A stretch of 64,000 nt of DNA from positions 2,584,552 to 2,648,551 of the forward strand of contig NZ_LR698973.1 in assembly GCF_902381825.1 (NCBI RefSeq). Direction: 5' to 3'. Numbering within the stretch: the first letter of the stretch is position 1; the number at the start of each line of letters is the position of its first letter. The position numbers were made by a program, and so were the translations under genes. Below the pieces are notes generated by a model. That model saw only the letters and a list, made by a program, of their open reading frames with translations, was not told where the DNA came from and ran no database searches. This stretch comes from Pseudocoprococcus catus (GTDB lineage: Bacteria; Bacillota; Clostridia; Lachnospirales; Lachnospiraceae). Shown here piece after piece: positions 51,503-59,978 of this stretch.

Positions 51503-52150
51503 TTGAATGTATTTGAAGCCGTGAAACAGTCTGTTACCACCCGGCAGGCTGCCGAGCATTACGGTATCCTGGTAGGGAGAAACGGGATGTGCGTCTGCCC
51601 CTTCCATGACGATAAAAACCCCAGCATGAAGGTTGACCGGCGCTTCCATTGCTTCGGCTGTCAGGCAGACGGGGATGTGATTGACTTTGTTTCCCGTCTG
51701 GAAAACGTCAGCCCCAGGGAAGCCGCCCTCATGCTGGCGCAGGACTTCTCCATCCCCTATGAGGATAAGGAGCCACCAAGCAGGAGCCGCCCGAAGCGAA
51801 ATCCCCGGAAGGAAAGCCCGGAACAGCAATTTAAGCGCATGGAGCGATATTGCTTCCGGGTACTGTCCGACTATCACAATCTGCTGCGCCGCTGGAAGCG
51901 GGACTATGCCCCCAAGACGCCGGAGGAAGAATGGCACCCGCTTTTCGTGGAAGCCTTGCAGAAACAATCCCATGTGGAATATCTGCTGGATGTGCTGCTG
52001 TTCTCCGACATAGGGGAACGGGCTGCCCTGATTACCAGCTACGGAAAGGAAGTGAGGAACCTTGAGCGGAGAATGGCAGACCTTGCCGCCCGAACTGCGG
52101 CAGGCCGTGACGGACACCATCGAAGCCGCACCCCCGCCCCGGAGCGTTGA
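51503..52150 (+). CDS. CHC2 zinc-finger primase-like protein
   Basis: 215 residues from TTG 51503, 9 nt after AGGAGG. The CHC2 zinc finger is visible as 'CVCPFHDDKNPSMKV' and 'FHCFGCQADGDVIDFV', as in DnaG N-terminal domains. No catalytic Toprim domain follows, so it may act with the VirE-like protein or host primase. The end overlaps the next gene by 89 bp in another frame. Confidence 0.9.
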   Translation: MNVFEAVKQSVTTRQAAEHYGILVGRNGMCVCPFHDDKNPSMKVDRRFHCFGCQADGDVIDFVSRLENVSPREAALMLAQDFSIPYEDKEPPSRSRPKRNPRKESPEQQFKRMERYCFRVLSDYHNLLRRWKRDYAPKTPEEEWHPLFVEALQKQSHVEYLLDVLLFSDIGERAALITSYGKEVRNLERRMADLAARTAAGRDGHHRSRTPAPER

Positions 52151-53462
52151 GGAAGTCAAGGCCATGCTGGAGGGCACCGAGAAAGGCGGCGTGCGGAACA
52201 GTATCCACAACTGCCTGACCGTGTTCCAGTATGACCCCATTCTTTCCGGGGCGGTTGCAAAAAATCTCCTGACCGAGCGTATTGACCTTCTAAAGCCCAT
52301 CGGCAGGAAACGCAGAACCGGCAGCAAGGCCATGACCGACACGGACATGAAATATATCCGGCTGTATCTGGAAGATACCTACGGCCTGACAAGCGAGAAA
52401 AAGATAGCAGACGCCGCTGATCTGGCCGCAGACGCCAACAGCTACCATCCCATCCGGGACTACCTGAACGGCCTTGTCTGGGACGGGAAAGAGCGTATCC
52501 GCTACTGCCTGCGTCACTTTCTGGGAGCCGACACAGACAACTTCACTTACCATTCCCTGCGGCTGTTCCTGCTGGGAGCCATCCACCGGGCTTTCTGCCC
52601 CGGCTGTAAGTTTGAGGTCATGCTCTGTCTGGTTGGCGGTCAGGGAGCCGGGAAATCCACCTTCTTCCGGCTGCTGGCCGTAAAAGACGAGTGGTTTTCC
52701 GATGATTTGCGGAAGTTGGACGATGATAACGTGTACCGCAAGCTACAAGGCCACTGGATAATTGAAATGTCGGAGATGATTGCCACCGCAAACGCCAAGA
52801 GCATAGAGGAAATCAAGTCATTTTTAAGCCGCCAGAAGGAGGTCTATAAAATCCCCTACGAAACCCACCCGGAGGACAGGCTGCGGCAATGCGTGTTCGG
52901 CGGGACTTCCAATGCGCTGGACTTCCTGCCCCTTGACCGTTCCGGGAACCGGCGCTTCCTGCCGGTCATGGTCTACCCCGGACAGGCCGAGATACACATT
53001 TTGGACGATGAAGCCGCTTCCAGAGCCTATATTGAACAGGTATGGGCGGAAGCCATGACAACCTACAAAAGTGGCGATTTTAAGCTGTCTTTTACGCCCG
53101 AAATGATACAGTACCTCAAAGAACACCAGCGGGATTTCATGCCGGAGGACACCAAGGCCGGGATGATACAGGCATACCTTGACCGCTACACTGGCAGCGC
53201 CGTATGCTCCAAGCAGCTTTTCAAAGAAGCCCTGAACCACCCCTTTGACGAGCCGAAGCAATGGGAAATCCGGGAGGTCAATGACATCATGAACCACTGT
53301 ATCACGGGATGGAAGTATTTCTCCAATCCCCGGATATTTGAAGGATACGGCAGGCAGAAGGGCTGGGAACAGGAAGCCCCGGCAACGGGCGCTGACAACG
53401 GACGTGAAAAAACGCCGGACGGATTTGTGGAAGTCACGGAGCAGATGGAACTTCCCTTCTGA
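52062..53462 (+). CDS. VirE/VapE family ATPase
   Basis: 466 residues from TTG 52062 behind GAGG. The P-loop is 'LVGGQGAGKSTFFRLL' near residue 190, followed by 'WIIEMSEMIATANAKSIEEI' and the arginine-finger region 'VFGGTSNALDFLPLDRSGNR'. The virulence-associated E family groups with superfamily 3-like helicases and is common in phages and IMEs beside primases. It probably helps replicate the excised element. Confidence 0.92.
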   Translation: MSGEWQTLPPELRQAVTDTIEAAPPPRSVEEVKAMLEGTEKGGVRNSIHNCLTVFQYDPILSGAVAKNLLTERIDLLKPIGRKRRTGSKAMTDTDMKYIRLYLEDTYGLTSEKKIADAADLAADANSYHPIRDYLNGLVWDGKERIRYCLRHFLGADTDNFTYHSLRLFLLGAIHRAFCPGCKFEVMLCLVGGQGAGKSTFFRLLAVKDEWFSDDLRKLDDDNVYRKLQGHWIIEMSEMIATANAKSIEEIKSFLSRQKEVYKIPYETHPEDRLRQCVFGGTSNALDFLPLDRSGNRRFLPVMVYPGQAEIHILDDEAASRAYIEQVWAEAMTTYKSGDFKLSFTPEMIQYLKEHQRDFMPEDTKAGMIQAYLDRYTGSAVCSKQLFKEALNHPFDEPKQWEIREVNDIMNHCITGWKYFSNPRIFEGYGRQKGWEQEAPATGADNGREKTPDGFVEVTEQMELPF

Positions 53463-53485
53463 AATATCCGGGAAAATCACAGCCG

Positions 53486-53669
53486 GTTGCCGACCCCGTT
53501 GCTATCCCGTTGCCGAGCCGGTTGCCGGGAAAAAGCCCGTAACTGCGGGCTTTTCTCCCCTCTGACAACCAAAGCAACAGAAAAATAAAAGAAAAAGTAA
53601 ATAAACAATAACCCGCCAGACAGAGATTGTTTTCGAGGTTTTTTGAAGCCCGTTGCCGGACTTCGTTGC
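53486..53669. repeat. GTTGC(CG) repeats between VirE-like gene and tnpW
   Basis: GTTGC starts at 53486, 53498, 53509, 53521, 53652 and 53665, five of them followed by CG or CCG. They flank a hairpin at 53531. They could be replication iterons of the nested element or recombinase sites. Confidence 0.5.
53531..53556 (+). terminator. Intrinsic terminator
   Basis: AAAAGCCCG and CGGGCTTTT around TAACTG form a compact stem with a short T-run. It ends the replication operon before tnpW. Confidence 0.8.
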
Positions 53670-53715
53670 CGACCCTCTCCTGTCTGGCTTATTTCATTTA
53701 TGGAGGTAACTGCCT

Positions 53716-53913
53716 ATGGCAAAAAACAAAACTGAAATCCATGTCACAACGGTATTTGACGGCGAACTGGACGCTACGGACGTTTTCGTGAGCCTGATTG
53801 CACAGAAATACAGCCAGAGAAATGATAAAGAATATCTTGCGAAAAAGCAAGATTTAGAGTATAATAAAGACAAGGTTCAGCATGACCGTGTTCCGTCTGG
53901 ATTGTGCGGGTAA
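53716..53913 (+). CDS. tnpW: TnpW-type transposon-encoded small protein
   Basis: 65 residues starting MAKNKTEIHVTTVFDGELDA behind TGGAGG. It resembles TnpW proteins that precede large serine recombinases in Tn4451-like elements. Its function is not established. It ends 6 bp before the recombinase. Confidence 0.75.
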   Translation: MAKNKTEIHVTTVFDGELDATDVFVSLIAQKYSQRNDKEYLAKKQDLEYNKDKVQHDRVPSGLCG

Positions 53914-53919
53914 ACGGTT

Positions 53920-55584
53920 ATGATGAACGGAATGGAATATACAGGCATGGACGCAATACTGGCGGGCAGCTTCCGGGCGGCTATTTATTGCAGGCTTTCC
54001 AAGGACGATGACCTTGACGGGGAGAGCGCCAGCATTGCAAACCAGCGGGATATGCTGGAAAACTACTGCGAGAAGCAGGGATGGGAGGTTGTTGCAGTCT
54101 ATCAGGACGATGGCTACACGGGGCTGAACATGGAGCGCCCCGACCTGAAACGGATGTTGAAAGCCATCGAGCGCAGGCAGGCCAACCTTGTGATAACGAA
54201 AGATTTATCGAGGTTAGGCAGGAATTATTTGCAGACCGGCTTCCTGATTGAAGATTTCTTCCCCCGCCACGGCGTGCGCTATATCGCCATGAATGACGGT
54301 ATCGACACCATGCGGGACAACAACGACATTGCGCCGTTCAAGAACATCCTCAACGAGATGTACAGCAAGGACATTTCCAAGAAGGTTCATTCCTCTTATC
54401 TGCTGAAAGCGCAGAAAGGCCAGTTTACCGGCTGCCTTGCCCCCTTCGGCTACCAGAAAGACCCGGAGGACAAAAACCACCTGCTGATTGACGAGGAAAC
54501 GGCACCCATTGTCCGGCGTCTGTTTGCGTGGGCGCTGGAAGGACACGGCCCCAACTACATCCGGCGCAGGCTGGAAGAAGAAAAAATCCCCTGCCCGACC
54601 TACTGGAACCGGGTACGGGGGCTGCGGAACGTGTCAACCAAGTGGGAAAAGAAAGACCCGGTAAATGGGCGGTATATCTGGGACTTTACCGTGATTAAGG
54701 ACATCCTGATGAATCCCGTCTATACCGGCGCTATCGCTTCCCAGAAGAAGGAATACCGCTTCAAAATCGGCACCATCGGGGAGAAGAAGCCGGAGGAATG
54801 GATTGTCGTGGAGAACCAGCATGAGCCGCTTGTTGACCGCAAGACCTTTGACATCGTGCAGCGCAAGCTGAAATCCCGGCAGCGCCCCCGCCAGACCGGG
54901 GAAATCAGCCTGTTTGCGGGGCTTATCAAATGCGGCGAGTGCGGGAAGTCGCTGACTATCCGCTACACCAACGAGAAGCACCCGAAGCAGATTTATTCCT
55001 GTAAGACCTACAATGCCTACGGGAAACAGCACTGTTCCCAGCACCGGGTTGAGTACGACACCCTGTACCGGCTTGTACTGAACAAAATCCGGGAGTGTGC
55101 CAGAGCCGCCCTGATGGACGGGGAAGCCGTTGCCGGGAAGCTGTCCGACACCTGCGAAGCCGAGCAGAAAGGCCAGCGGGAAGCGTTGGAACGCTCCCTT
55201 GCCAAAGACGAGGAACGGATTGACGTTCTGGAAAAGATGGTTCTGCGGCTGTATGAGGATATGGTTGCCGGACGTATCAGCGAAGCAAACTTCAATCTGC
55301 TGATGGAAAAGACGCAGAAGGAACAGGCCGAGTTGAAGGCGAGGGTTGAGGAAGGCCGGAAGAAGCTGGCCGATGAAATCCGGCTTGCGTATGACGCCCG
55401 CCAGTGGGTAGAAGCCATTCAGGAATACGCCGACATCACGGAACTGGACGCAGCTACCCTTAATCGCCTGATTAAAGAAATCGTTGTCCATGAGAGCATA
55501 GACAGCGATAAAACAAGACACATTTCTATCGAAATTCATTTTAATCTCAAACCCCTCCCGGAAGTGGAGCAGGTCACAGCCTGA
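53920..55584 (+). CDS. Large serine recombinase (TndX/TnpX-like)
   Basis: 554 residues. 'AAIYCRLSKDDDLDGESASI' contains the catalytic Ser region, 'VITKDLSRLGRNYLQTGFLI' the conserved arginines, then the recombinase domain 'GYQKDPEDKNHLLIDEETAP' and the zinc ribbon 'LIKCGECGKSLTIRYT' with 'YSCKTYNAYGKQHCSQHR'. A long coiled coil ends the protein. It catalyses excision and insertion of the nested element, whose target is maff2. Start could be ATG 53920, 53923 or 53932; none has a strong ribosome binding site. Confidence 0.95.
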   Translation: MMNGMEYTGMDAILAGSFRAAIYCRLSKDDDLDGESASIANQRDMLENYCEKQGWEVVAVYQDDGYTGLNMERPDLKRMLKAIERRQANLVITKDLSRLGRNYLQTGFLIEDFFPRHGVRYIAMNDGIDTMRDNNDIAPFKNILNEMYSKDISKKVHSSYLLKAQKGQFTGCLAPFGYQKDPEDKNHLLIDEETAPIVRRLFAWALEGHGPNYIRRRLEEEKIPCPTYWNRVRGLRNVSTKWEKKDPVNGRYIWDFTVIKDILMNPVYTGAIASQKKEYRFKIGTIGEKKPEEWIVVENQHEPLVDRKTFDIVQRKLKSRQRPRQTGEISLFAGLIKCGECGKSLTIRYTNEKHPKQIYSCKTYNAYGKQHCSQHRVEYDTLYRLVLNKIRECARAALMDGEAVAGKLSDTCEAEQKGQREALERSLAKDEERIDVLEKMVLRLYEDMVAGRISEANFNLLMEKTQKEQAELKARVEEGRKKLADEIRLAYDARQWVEAIQEYADITELDAATLNRLIKEIVVHESIDSDKTRHISIEIHFNLKPLPEVEQVTA

Positions 55585-55620
55585 CCTGCCCCGCCGGGGC
55601 GGTTCTAAAAAAACTCCATA

Positions 55621-55642
55621 GATATTTCTTGACACGCCGCCG
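55621..55642. repeat. Inverted end repeat of nested element (right)
   Basis: GATATTTCTTGACACGCCGC followed by CG, the reverse complement of 45152-45174 with small differences. It lies 37 bp before the maff2 junction. Confidence 0.75.
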
Positions 55643-55678
55643 CCCGCCATCGAGCCGGTTTCCTACACCTATTTGGGT

Positions 55679-55759
55679 ATGAAACAGCTGATGAGCGGTG
55701 GTGGTGTTATCCTGATTGGAACACAGCTGATCCCGCTTCTGAGTGGATTATTTGGTTAA
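55679..55759 (+). pseudogene. maff2: 3' fragment of maff2
   Basis: MKQLMSGGGVILIGTQLIPL and on to 'LSGLFG', in frame to a stop. It supplies exactly the part missing from the fragment at 44949-45107. Precise excision of the nested element would restore a protein of about 71 residues. Confidence 0.88.
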
Positions 55760-55778
55760 GAGAAAGGAGTAGAGATCC

Positions 55779-56651
55779 ATGTTCAGTCAGATTTTTGATG
55801 CGATTGAGGAATGGATGAGGGAACTCTTAACCGGGATGATCACTTCCAACTTGGACACGATGTTTACTGATGTCAATCAAAAGACCGGTGAGATCGCTAC
55901 CCAGGTTGGACAGACCCCGCAAGGGTGGAACGGCAGCATATTCAGTATGATCCGGAACTTATCGGATTCCGTGATCATGCCGATCGCAGGTATTATTATC
56001 ACACTCGTACTCTGCTACGAATTGATTTCTATGCTGACCGAGCGCAACAACATGCATGATATTGATACCTGGATGTTTTTCAAGTACTTCGTAAAAATGT
56101 GGATCGCTGTATATCTGGTGAGTAACACATTTACGATCACAATGGCGGTATTCGATGTGGGCCAGCACGTAGTTAATTCTGCGGCCGGTGTTATCACAGG
56201 AAGTACCGCCATTGATATTTCTTCGGCATTGACGGATCTTTCCGCAACACTGGAAAGTATGGAAATCGGAGAACTTGTTGTATTGGCGCTGGAAACCCTT
56301 ATCGCCGGCTTCTGTATGAGAATCCTGTCTGTACTGATCACAGTGATCATGTATGGACGTATGATAGAGATTTACCTATATACCTCAGTTGCGCCGATTC
56401 CATTTGCAACTATGAGTAACAGAGAATGGGGACAGATCGGCACGAATTATTTCAGAGGACTCTTTGCCCTGGCTTTCCAGGCATTTCTGATGATGGTATG
56501 CGTTGCAATCTATGCAGTGCTTGTTGCAGGTATCCAGTATTCAGATAATCTGAGTTCTTCATTATTTGGCGTTATGGCTTACACAGTGATCTTATGTTAC
56601 AGCCTCTTTAAGACGGCATCCTTAAGTAAGTCGATATTTAACGCGCACTAA
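55779..56651 (+). CDS. virB6: VirB6/TrbL-like conjugal membrane protein
   Basis: 290 residues with about six membrane segments. 'MFSQIFDAIEEWMRELLTGM' at the start and 'GRMIEIYLYTSVAPIPFATM' late in the protein are typical of the CD1112-like VirB6 group in Gram-positive ICEs. It forms the inner-membrane part of the transfer channel. Start is behind GAAAGGAG. It follows the maff2 remnant by 19 bp. Confidence 0.93.
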   Translation: MFSQIFDAIEEWMRELLTGMITSNLDTMFTDVNQKTGEIATQVGQTPQGWNGSIFSMIRNLSDSVIMPIAGIIITLVLCYELISMLTERNNMHDIDTWMFFKYFVKMWIAVYLVSNTFTITMAVFDVGQHVVNSAAGVITGSTAIDISSALTDLSATLESMEIGELVVLALETLIAGFCMRILSVLITVIMYGRMIEIYLYTSVAPIPFATMSNREWGQIGTNYFRGLFALAFQAFLMMVCVAIYAVLVAGIQYSDNLSSSLFGVMAYTVILCYSLFKTASLSKSIFNAH

Positions 56652-56673
56652 ATTACAGGAAGGAGTGAAAATC

Positions 56674-57063
56674 ATGGCATATGTCAGCGTACCGAAAGAT
56701 TTAACGAAGGTAAAAAATAAAGTAGCATTTAACCTGACCAAAAGACAGCTGATCTGTATCGGTATAGGTGCTGCAATGGGAATTCCAAGCTATTTCCTCT
56801 TGCGAAATGTGATGGGAAACAGTAATGCAGCAACGGTCATGGTGCTTTTAATGTTACCGGCATTTTTATTTGCCATGTACGAAAAAGACGGGATGCATCT
56901 GGAAGATGTTCTGATGCATATGATCCGGGTGAAGTTTCTTCGTCCACCCGTCAGAAAATATGAAACTGAAAACTATTATGAGACAGATCCGGAACAGATT
57001 AGACAGTTTCCGGATGCAGGAAAAACGAAAGGAGGAAAAACGGTTGCGAAAAAAGAAAAATAA
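56674..57063 (+). CDS. prgI: PrgI family conjugation protein
   Basis: 129 residues from the ATG at 56674 (MAYVSVPKDLTKVKNKVAFN) behind GGAAGGAG. 'LTKRQLICIGIGAAMGIPSY' and a second hydrophobic stretch give two membrane segments, as in PrgI/VirB3-like proteins, followed by 'VLMHMIRVKFLRPPVRKYET'. It overlaps virB4 by 20 bp and acts with it at the membrane. Confidence 0.92.
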   Translation: MAYVSVPKDLTKVKNKVAFNLTKRQLICIGIGAAMGIPSYFLLRNVMGNSNAATVMVLLMLPAFLFAMYEKDGMHLEDVLMHMIRVKFLRPPVRKYETENYYETDPEQIRQFPDAGKTKGGKTVAKKEK

Positions 57064-59485
57064 GAAAACTGTCGCAGATACCGGATACAAAAAAGTAGAC
57101 AGAAAAGAGAAAAAGAAAAAGGAAAAGCAGGAAGAGAAACGCAGGCAGAAAAAACTGTCCGTCCAGCAGTCGATCGCTTATAAGGAAATGGGAAGAGATG
57201 GAATCTGCAGGGTACAGGGAAAAACTTATTCTAAGTGTATCCGCTTTTATGACATCAACTACCAGCTGGCTCAGAATGAAGATAAAAATGCAATCTTTGA
57301 AAACTGGTGTGATTTCCTCAATTACTTTGATGCCAGTATCCATTTTCAGCTGAGCTTTATCAATCATAAAAGCAGCATGAAAGAATTTGAACAGGTCGTC
57401 CGGATCCGTCCTCAGGATGATGCTTTTGACGATGTTCGTATGGAATATGCCAAGATGCTGAAACAGCAGCTGGCAAAAGGAAACAACGGTCTGGTGAAGT
57501 CAAAATATATCACCTTTTCCATCGAAGCGGATAATATCCGGGAAGCAAAGCCAAAGCTGGAACGTATTGAATCAGATATCCTGAACAACTTCAAGATCCT
57601 TGGAGTTCCAGCCTATCCATTGAATGGGGTGGAAAGACTGCAGATTTTATATGAGACTTTCAATCCAGATAACATGACAGACTTCCAGTTTGATTATGGT
57701 TCCATGATCCGTACAGGACTCAATACCAAAGATTATGTGGCACCGACCAGTTTTGTATTCCGAGACAGAAATACGTTCCAGATGGGAAATACTATCGGGG
57801 CTGTCTCTTATCTGCAGATCCTGGCACCGGAGCTTACGGATAAGATGCTGGCAGAATTTCTGGATATCGATAAGAACCTGATTGTCAACCTGCATGTCCA
57901 GTCTGTGGATCAGATGAAGGCAATCAAGCTGGTAAAAAGCAAAGTGACGGATATCAACCGTATGAAAATCGAAGAACAGAAAAAAGCAGTCCGGGCCGGA
58001 TACGACATGGATATCATCCCATCGGATCTGAATACTTATGGAGGAGAAGCCAAACGTCTTTTGGAAGATCTGCAGTCACGAAATGAGCGTATGTTCCTTG
58101 TAACAGCGCTCTTTTTAAATACTGCAAAGACAAAACAGGCACTGGATAATGCCATCTTCCAGACGGCCGGTATTGCACAGAAATATAACTGTGTGCTGAA
58201 ACGTCTGGATTATCAGCAGGAAGAAGGATTGATGAGCAGTGTTCCGTTGGGAGTAAATCATATCCCGATCAAGCGGGCTCTTACGACTACCAGTACAGCA
58301 ATCTTTGTTCCGTTTACGACACAGGAACTTTTTATGGCAGGAGAATCCTTATATTACGGATTGAATGCACTCAGTAACAACATGATCATGGTGGATCGTA
58401 AAAAGCTGAAAAACCCGAATGGATTGATCCTTGGTACGCCTGGATCCGGTAAATCCTTTGCAGCAAAAAGAGAGATTACCAATGCGTTCTTTGTTACGAA
58501 GGATGACATTATCATCGGAGATCCGGAGGGCGAGTATTATCCACTGGTCCATGCACTTGGCGGACAGGTCGTACACATTTCACCGACCAGTAAGGATTAT
58601 ATCAATCCAATGGATATCAATATGGATTATTCCGATGATGACAATCCACTTGGTGTAAAATCCGATTTCGTCCTGTCCTTATGTGAGCTGATCATGGGAA
58701 GCAGGGATGGCATTGAAGCGGAAGAAAAATCCGTGATCGATCGTTGTCTTCCACTGGTGTATCAGAAGTACTTTGCAGATCCAAAACCGGAAAATATGCC
58801 GGTCCTCGGTGATCTGTATGACTGCCTTAGAAAACAGAAAGAACCACAGGCCCAGAGGATTGCAACAGCACTGGAAATCTATGTAAATGGATCACTGAAA
58901 GTGTTCAATCATAGAACCAACGTGGAACTGAATAACCGTATTGTCTGCTTTGACATTAAGGAACTTGGAAAGCAGCTGAAGAAAATCGGAATGCTCATCG
59001 TCCAGGATCAGGTATGGAACAGAGTTACGATCAACCGTGGCATCAAATCTACCAGGTACTATATCGATGAATTCCACCTTCTGCTCAAAGAAGAACAGAC
59101 AGCAGCTTATTCTGTAGAAATCTGGAAGAGATTCAGAAAATGGGGTGGTATTCCAAGTGGTATCACCCAGAATATCAAAGATCTTCTTGCCAGCAGGGAA
59201 ATTGAAAATATCTTTGAGAACAGTGATTTTATCCTGATGCTGAACCAGGCGGCAGGTGACAGACAGATCCTCGCAAAACAGCTGAATATTTCCCCATATC
59301 AGTTGTCCTATGTGACGAATTCCGGGGAAGGAGAAGGACTTCTTTTCTATGGAACAACAATTATTCCATTTAAGGACAAGTTCGATAAGAACTTGAAGCT
59401 GTACAGTTTGATGACTACAAAACCGGAAGAAGTTGAAAAACGAGAGAAAGAAATGGAGGCGGAAAAGCATGAAGGAAATCGATAA
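57044..59485 (+). CDS. virB4: VirB4-like conjugation ATPase
   Basis: 813 residues from TTG 57044 (MRKKKNKKTVADTGYKK), 8 nt after AAAGGAGG; the longer frame lacks a site. A lysine-rich N-terminus precedes the VirB4 domain, with Walker A 'GLILGTPGSGKSFAAKR' near residue 470, 'IIIGDPEGEYYPLV', and Walker B 'TRYYIDEFHLLLKEEQTA'. It powers assembly and DNA transfer through the type IV secretion channel. It is coupled to prgI and to the next gene. Confidence 0.95.
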   Translation: MRKKKNKKTVADTGYKKVDRKEKKKKEKQEEKRRQKKLSVQQSIAYKEMGRDGICRVQGKTYSKCIRFYDINYQLAQNEDKNAIFENWCDFLNYFDASIHFQLSFINHKSSMKEFEQVVRIRPQDDAFDDVRMEYAKMLKQQLAKGNNGLVKSKYITFSIEADNIREAKPKLERIESDILNNFKILGVPAYPLNGVERLQILYETFNPDNMTDFQFDYGSMIRTGLNTKDYVAPTSFVFRDRNTFQMGNTIGAVSYLQILAPELTDKMLAEFLDIDKNLIVNLHVQSVDQMKAIKLVKSKVTDINRMKIEEQKKAVRAGYDMDIIPSDLNTYGGEAKRLLEDLQSRNERMFLVTALFLNTAKTKQALDNAIFQTAGIAQKYNCVLKRLDYQQEEGLMSSVPLGVNHIPIKRALTTTSTAIFVPFTTQELFMAGESLYYGLNALSNNMIMVDRKKLKNPNGLILGTPGSGKSFAAKREITNAFFVTKDDIIIGDPEGEYYPLVHALGGQVVHISPTSKDYINPMDINMDYSDDDNPLGVKSDFVLSLCELIMGSRDGIEAEEKSVIDRCLPLVYQKYFADPKPENMPVLGDLYDCLRKQKEPQAQRIATALEIYVNGSLKVFNHRTNVELNNRIVCFDIKELGKQLKKIGMLIVQDQVWNRVTINRGIKSTRYYIDEFHLLLKEEQTAAYSVEIWKRFRKWGGIPSGITQNIKDLLASREIENIFENSDFILMLNQAAGDRQILAKQLNISPYQLSYVTNSGEGEGLLFYGTTIIPFKDKFDKNLKLYSLMTTKPEEVEKREKEMEAEKHEGNR

Positions 59486-59927
59486 GATCCGAATCAGGCA
59501 GTGGAACCAGGATAATCCTTACATTCAGATGAAAAATCTGGAAAATGCGCAGCCTGGATACCGTGTTCATACAGTTAATGACGATCATCATCTGTATGAA
59601 CTTCCGCTGGAAACACAGAATATTATCCTTGACTGGGTATTCTGGAATTTCTATCCGGCACAAAAGATCTACCCACATCTTACCAGTGATGATCTGAAAG
59701 AAGTTTTGTATAAACGAACCCAGATCCATCTGTACAATAACCAGTTCAAGGAAGCCATGCTGATCAATAGATTCTGGCCAAGAGATCCGAGTGAGCTGAA
59801 CTGGGTATTTCATATTCAGGCAAGCTCTCCGGCAATCAGGACACAGGCAGATGGTTATCCTGGTATCCCGATTATAGGACGCCAGGAACTGAATGAGTAC
59901 AGAAAGAAAAGTTGTGCCAGGAGGTGA
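59469..59927 (+). CDS. Hypothetical conjugation-operon protein
   Basis: 152 residues from the ATG at 59469 (MKEIDKIRIRQWNQDNPYIQ), behind GGAGG and overlapping virB4. It is soluble, rich in Trp, Tyr and His, with 'ILDWVFWNFYPAQKIYPHLT' and 'FWPRDPSELNWVFHIQASSP'. I do not recognise a characterised family. Its stop lies inside the ribosome binding site of the next gene, so it is part of the same operon. Confidence 0.8.
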   Translation: MKEIDKIRIRQWNQDNPYIQMKNLENAQPGYRVHTVNDDHHLYELPLETQNIILDWVFWNFYPAQKIYPHLTSDDLKEVLYKRTQIHLYNNQFKEAMLINRFWPRDPSELNWVFHIQASSPAIRTQADGYPGIPIIGRQELNEYRKKSCARR

Positions 59928-59978
59928 TGACCTATAGCTGGAAAAGAATTTAAAGGCAAAGATAAAAAGGTCGCAAAG

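Larger units (their letters stand above)
45108..55678. mobile_element. Nested integrative mobilizable element inserted in maff2
   Basis: About 10.6 kb separating the two halves of maff2. It contains regulators, relaxase, primase-like and VirE-like replication proteins, TnpW and a large serine recombinase at the right end. Related sequences in inverse orientation lie near both ends (45152-45174 and 55621-55642). From the HTH gene at 46716 onward the DNA is visibly GC-richer than the ICE. The maff2 halves meet at QLM (CAGCTCATG on the left, CAGCTGATG on the right). Confidence 0.88.

Noticed and set aside
55586..55602. GC hairpin after the serine recombinase as a terminator
   Set aside because: The stem GCCCC/GGGGC is short and followed by A-rich, not T-rich, sequence.
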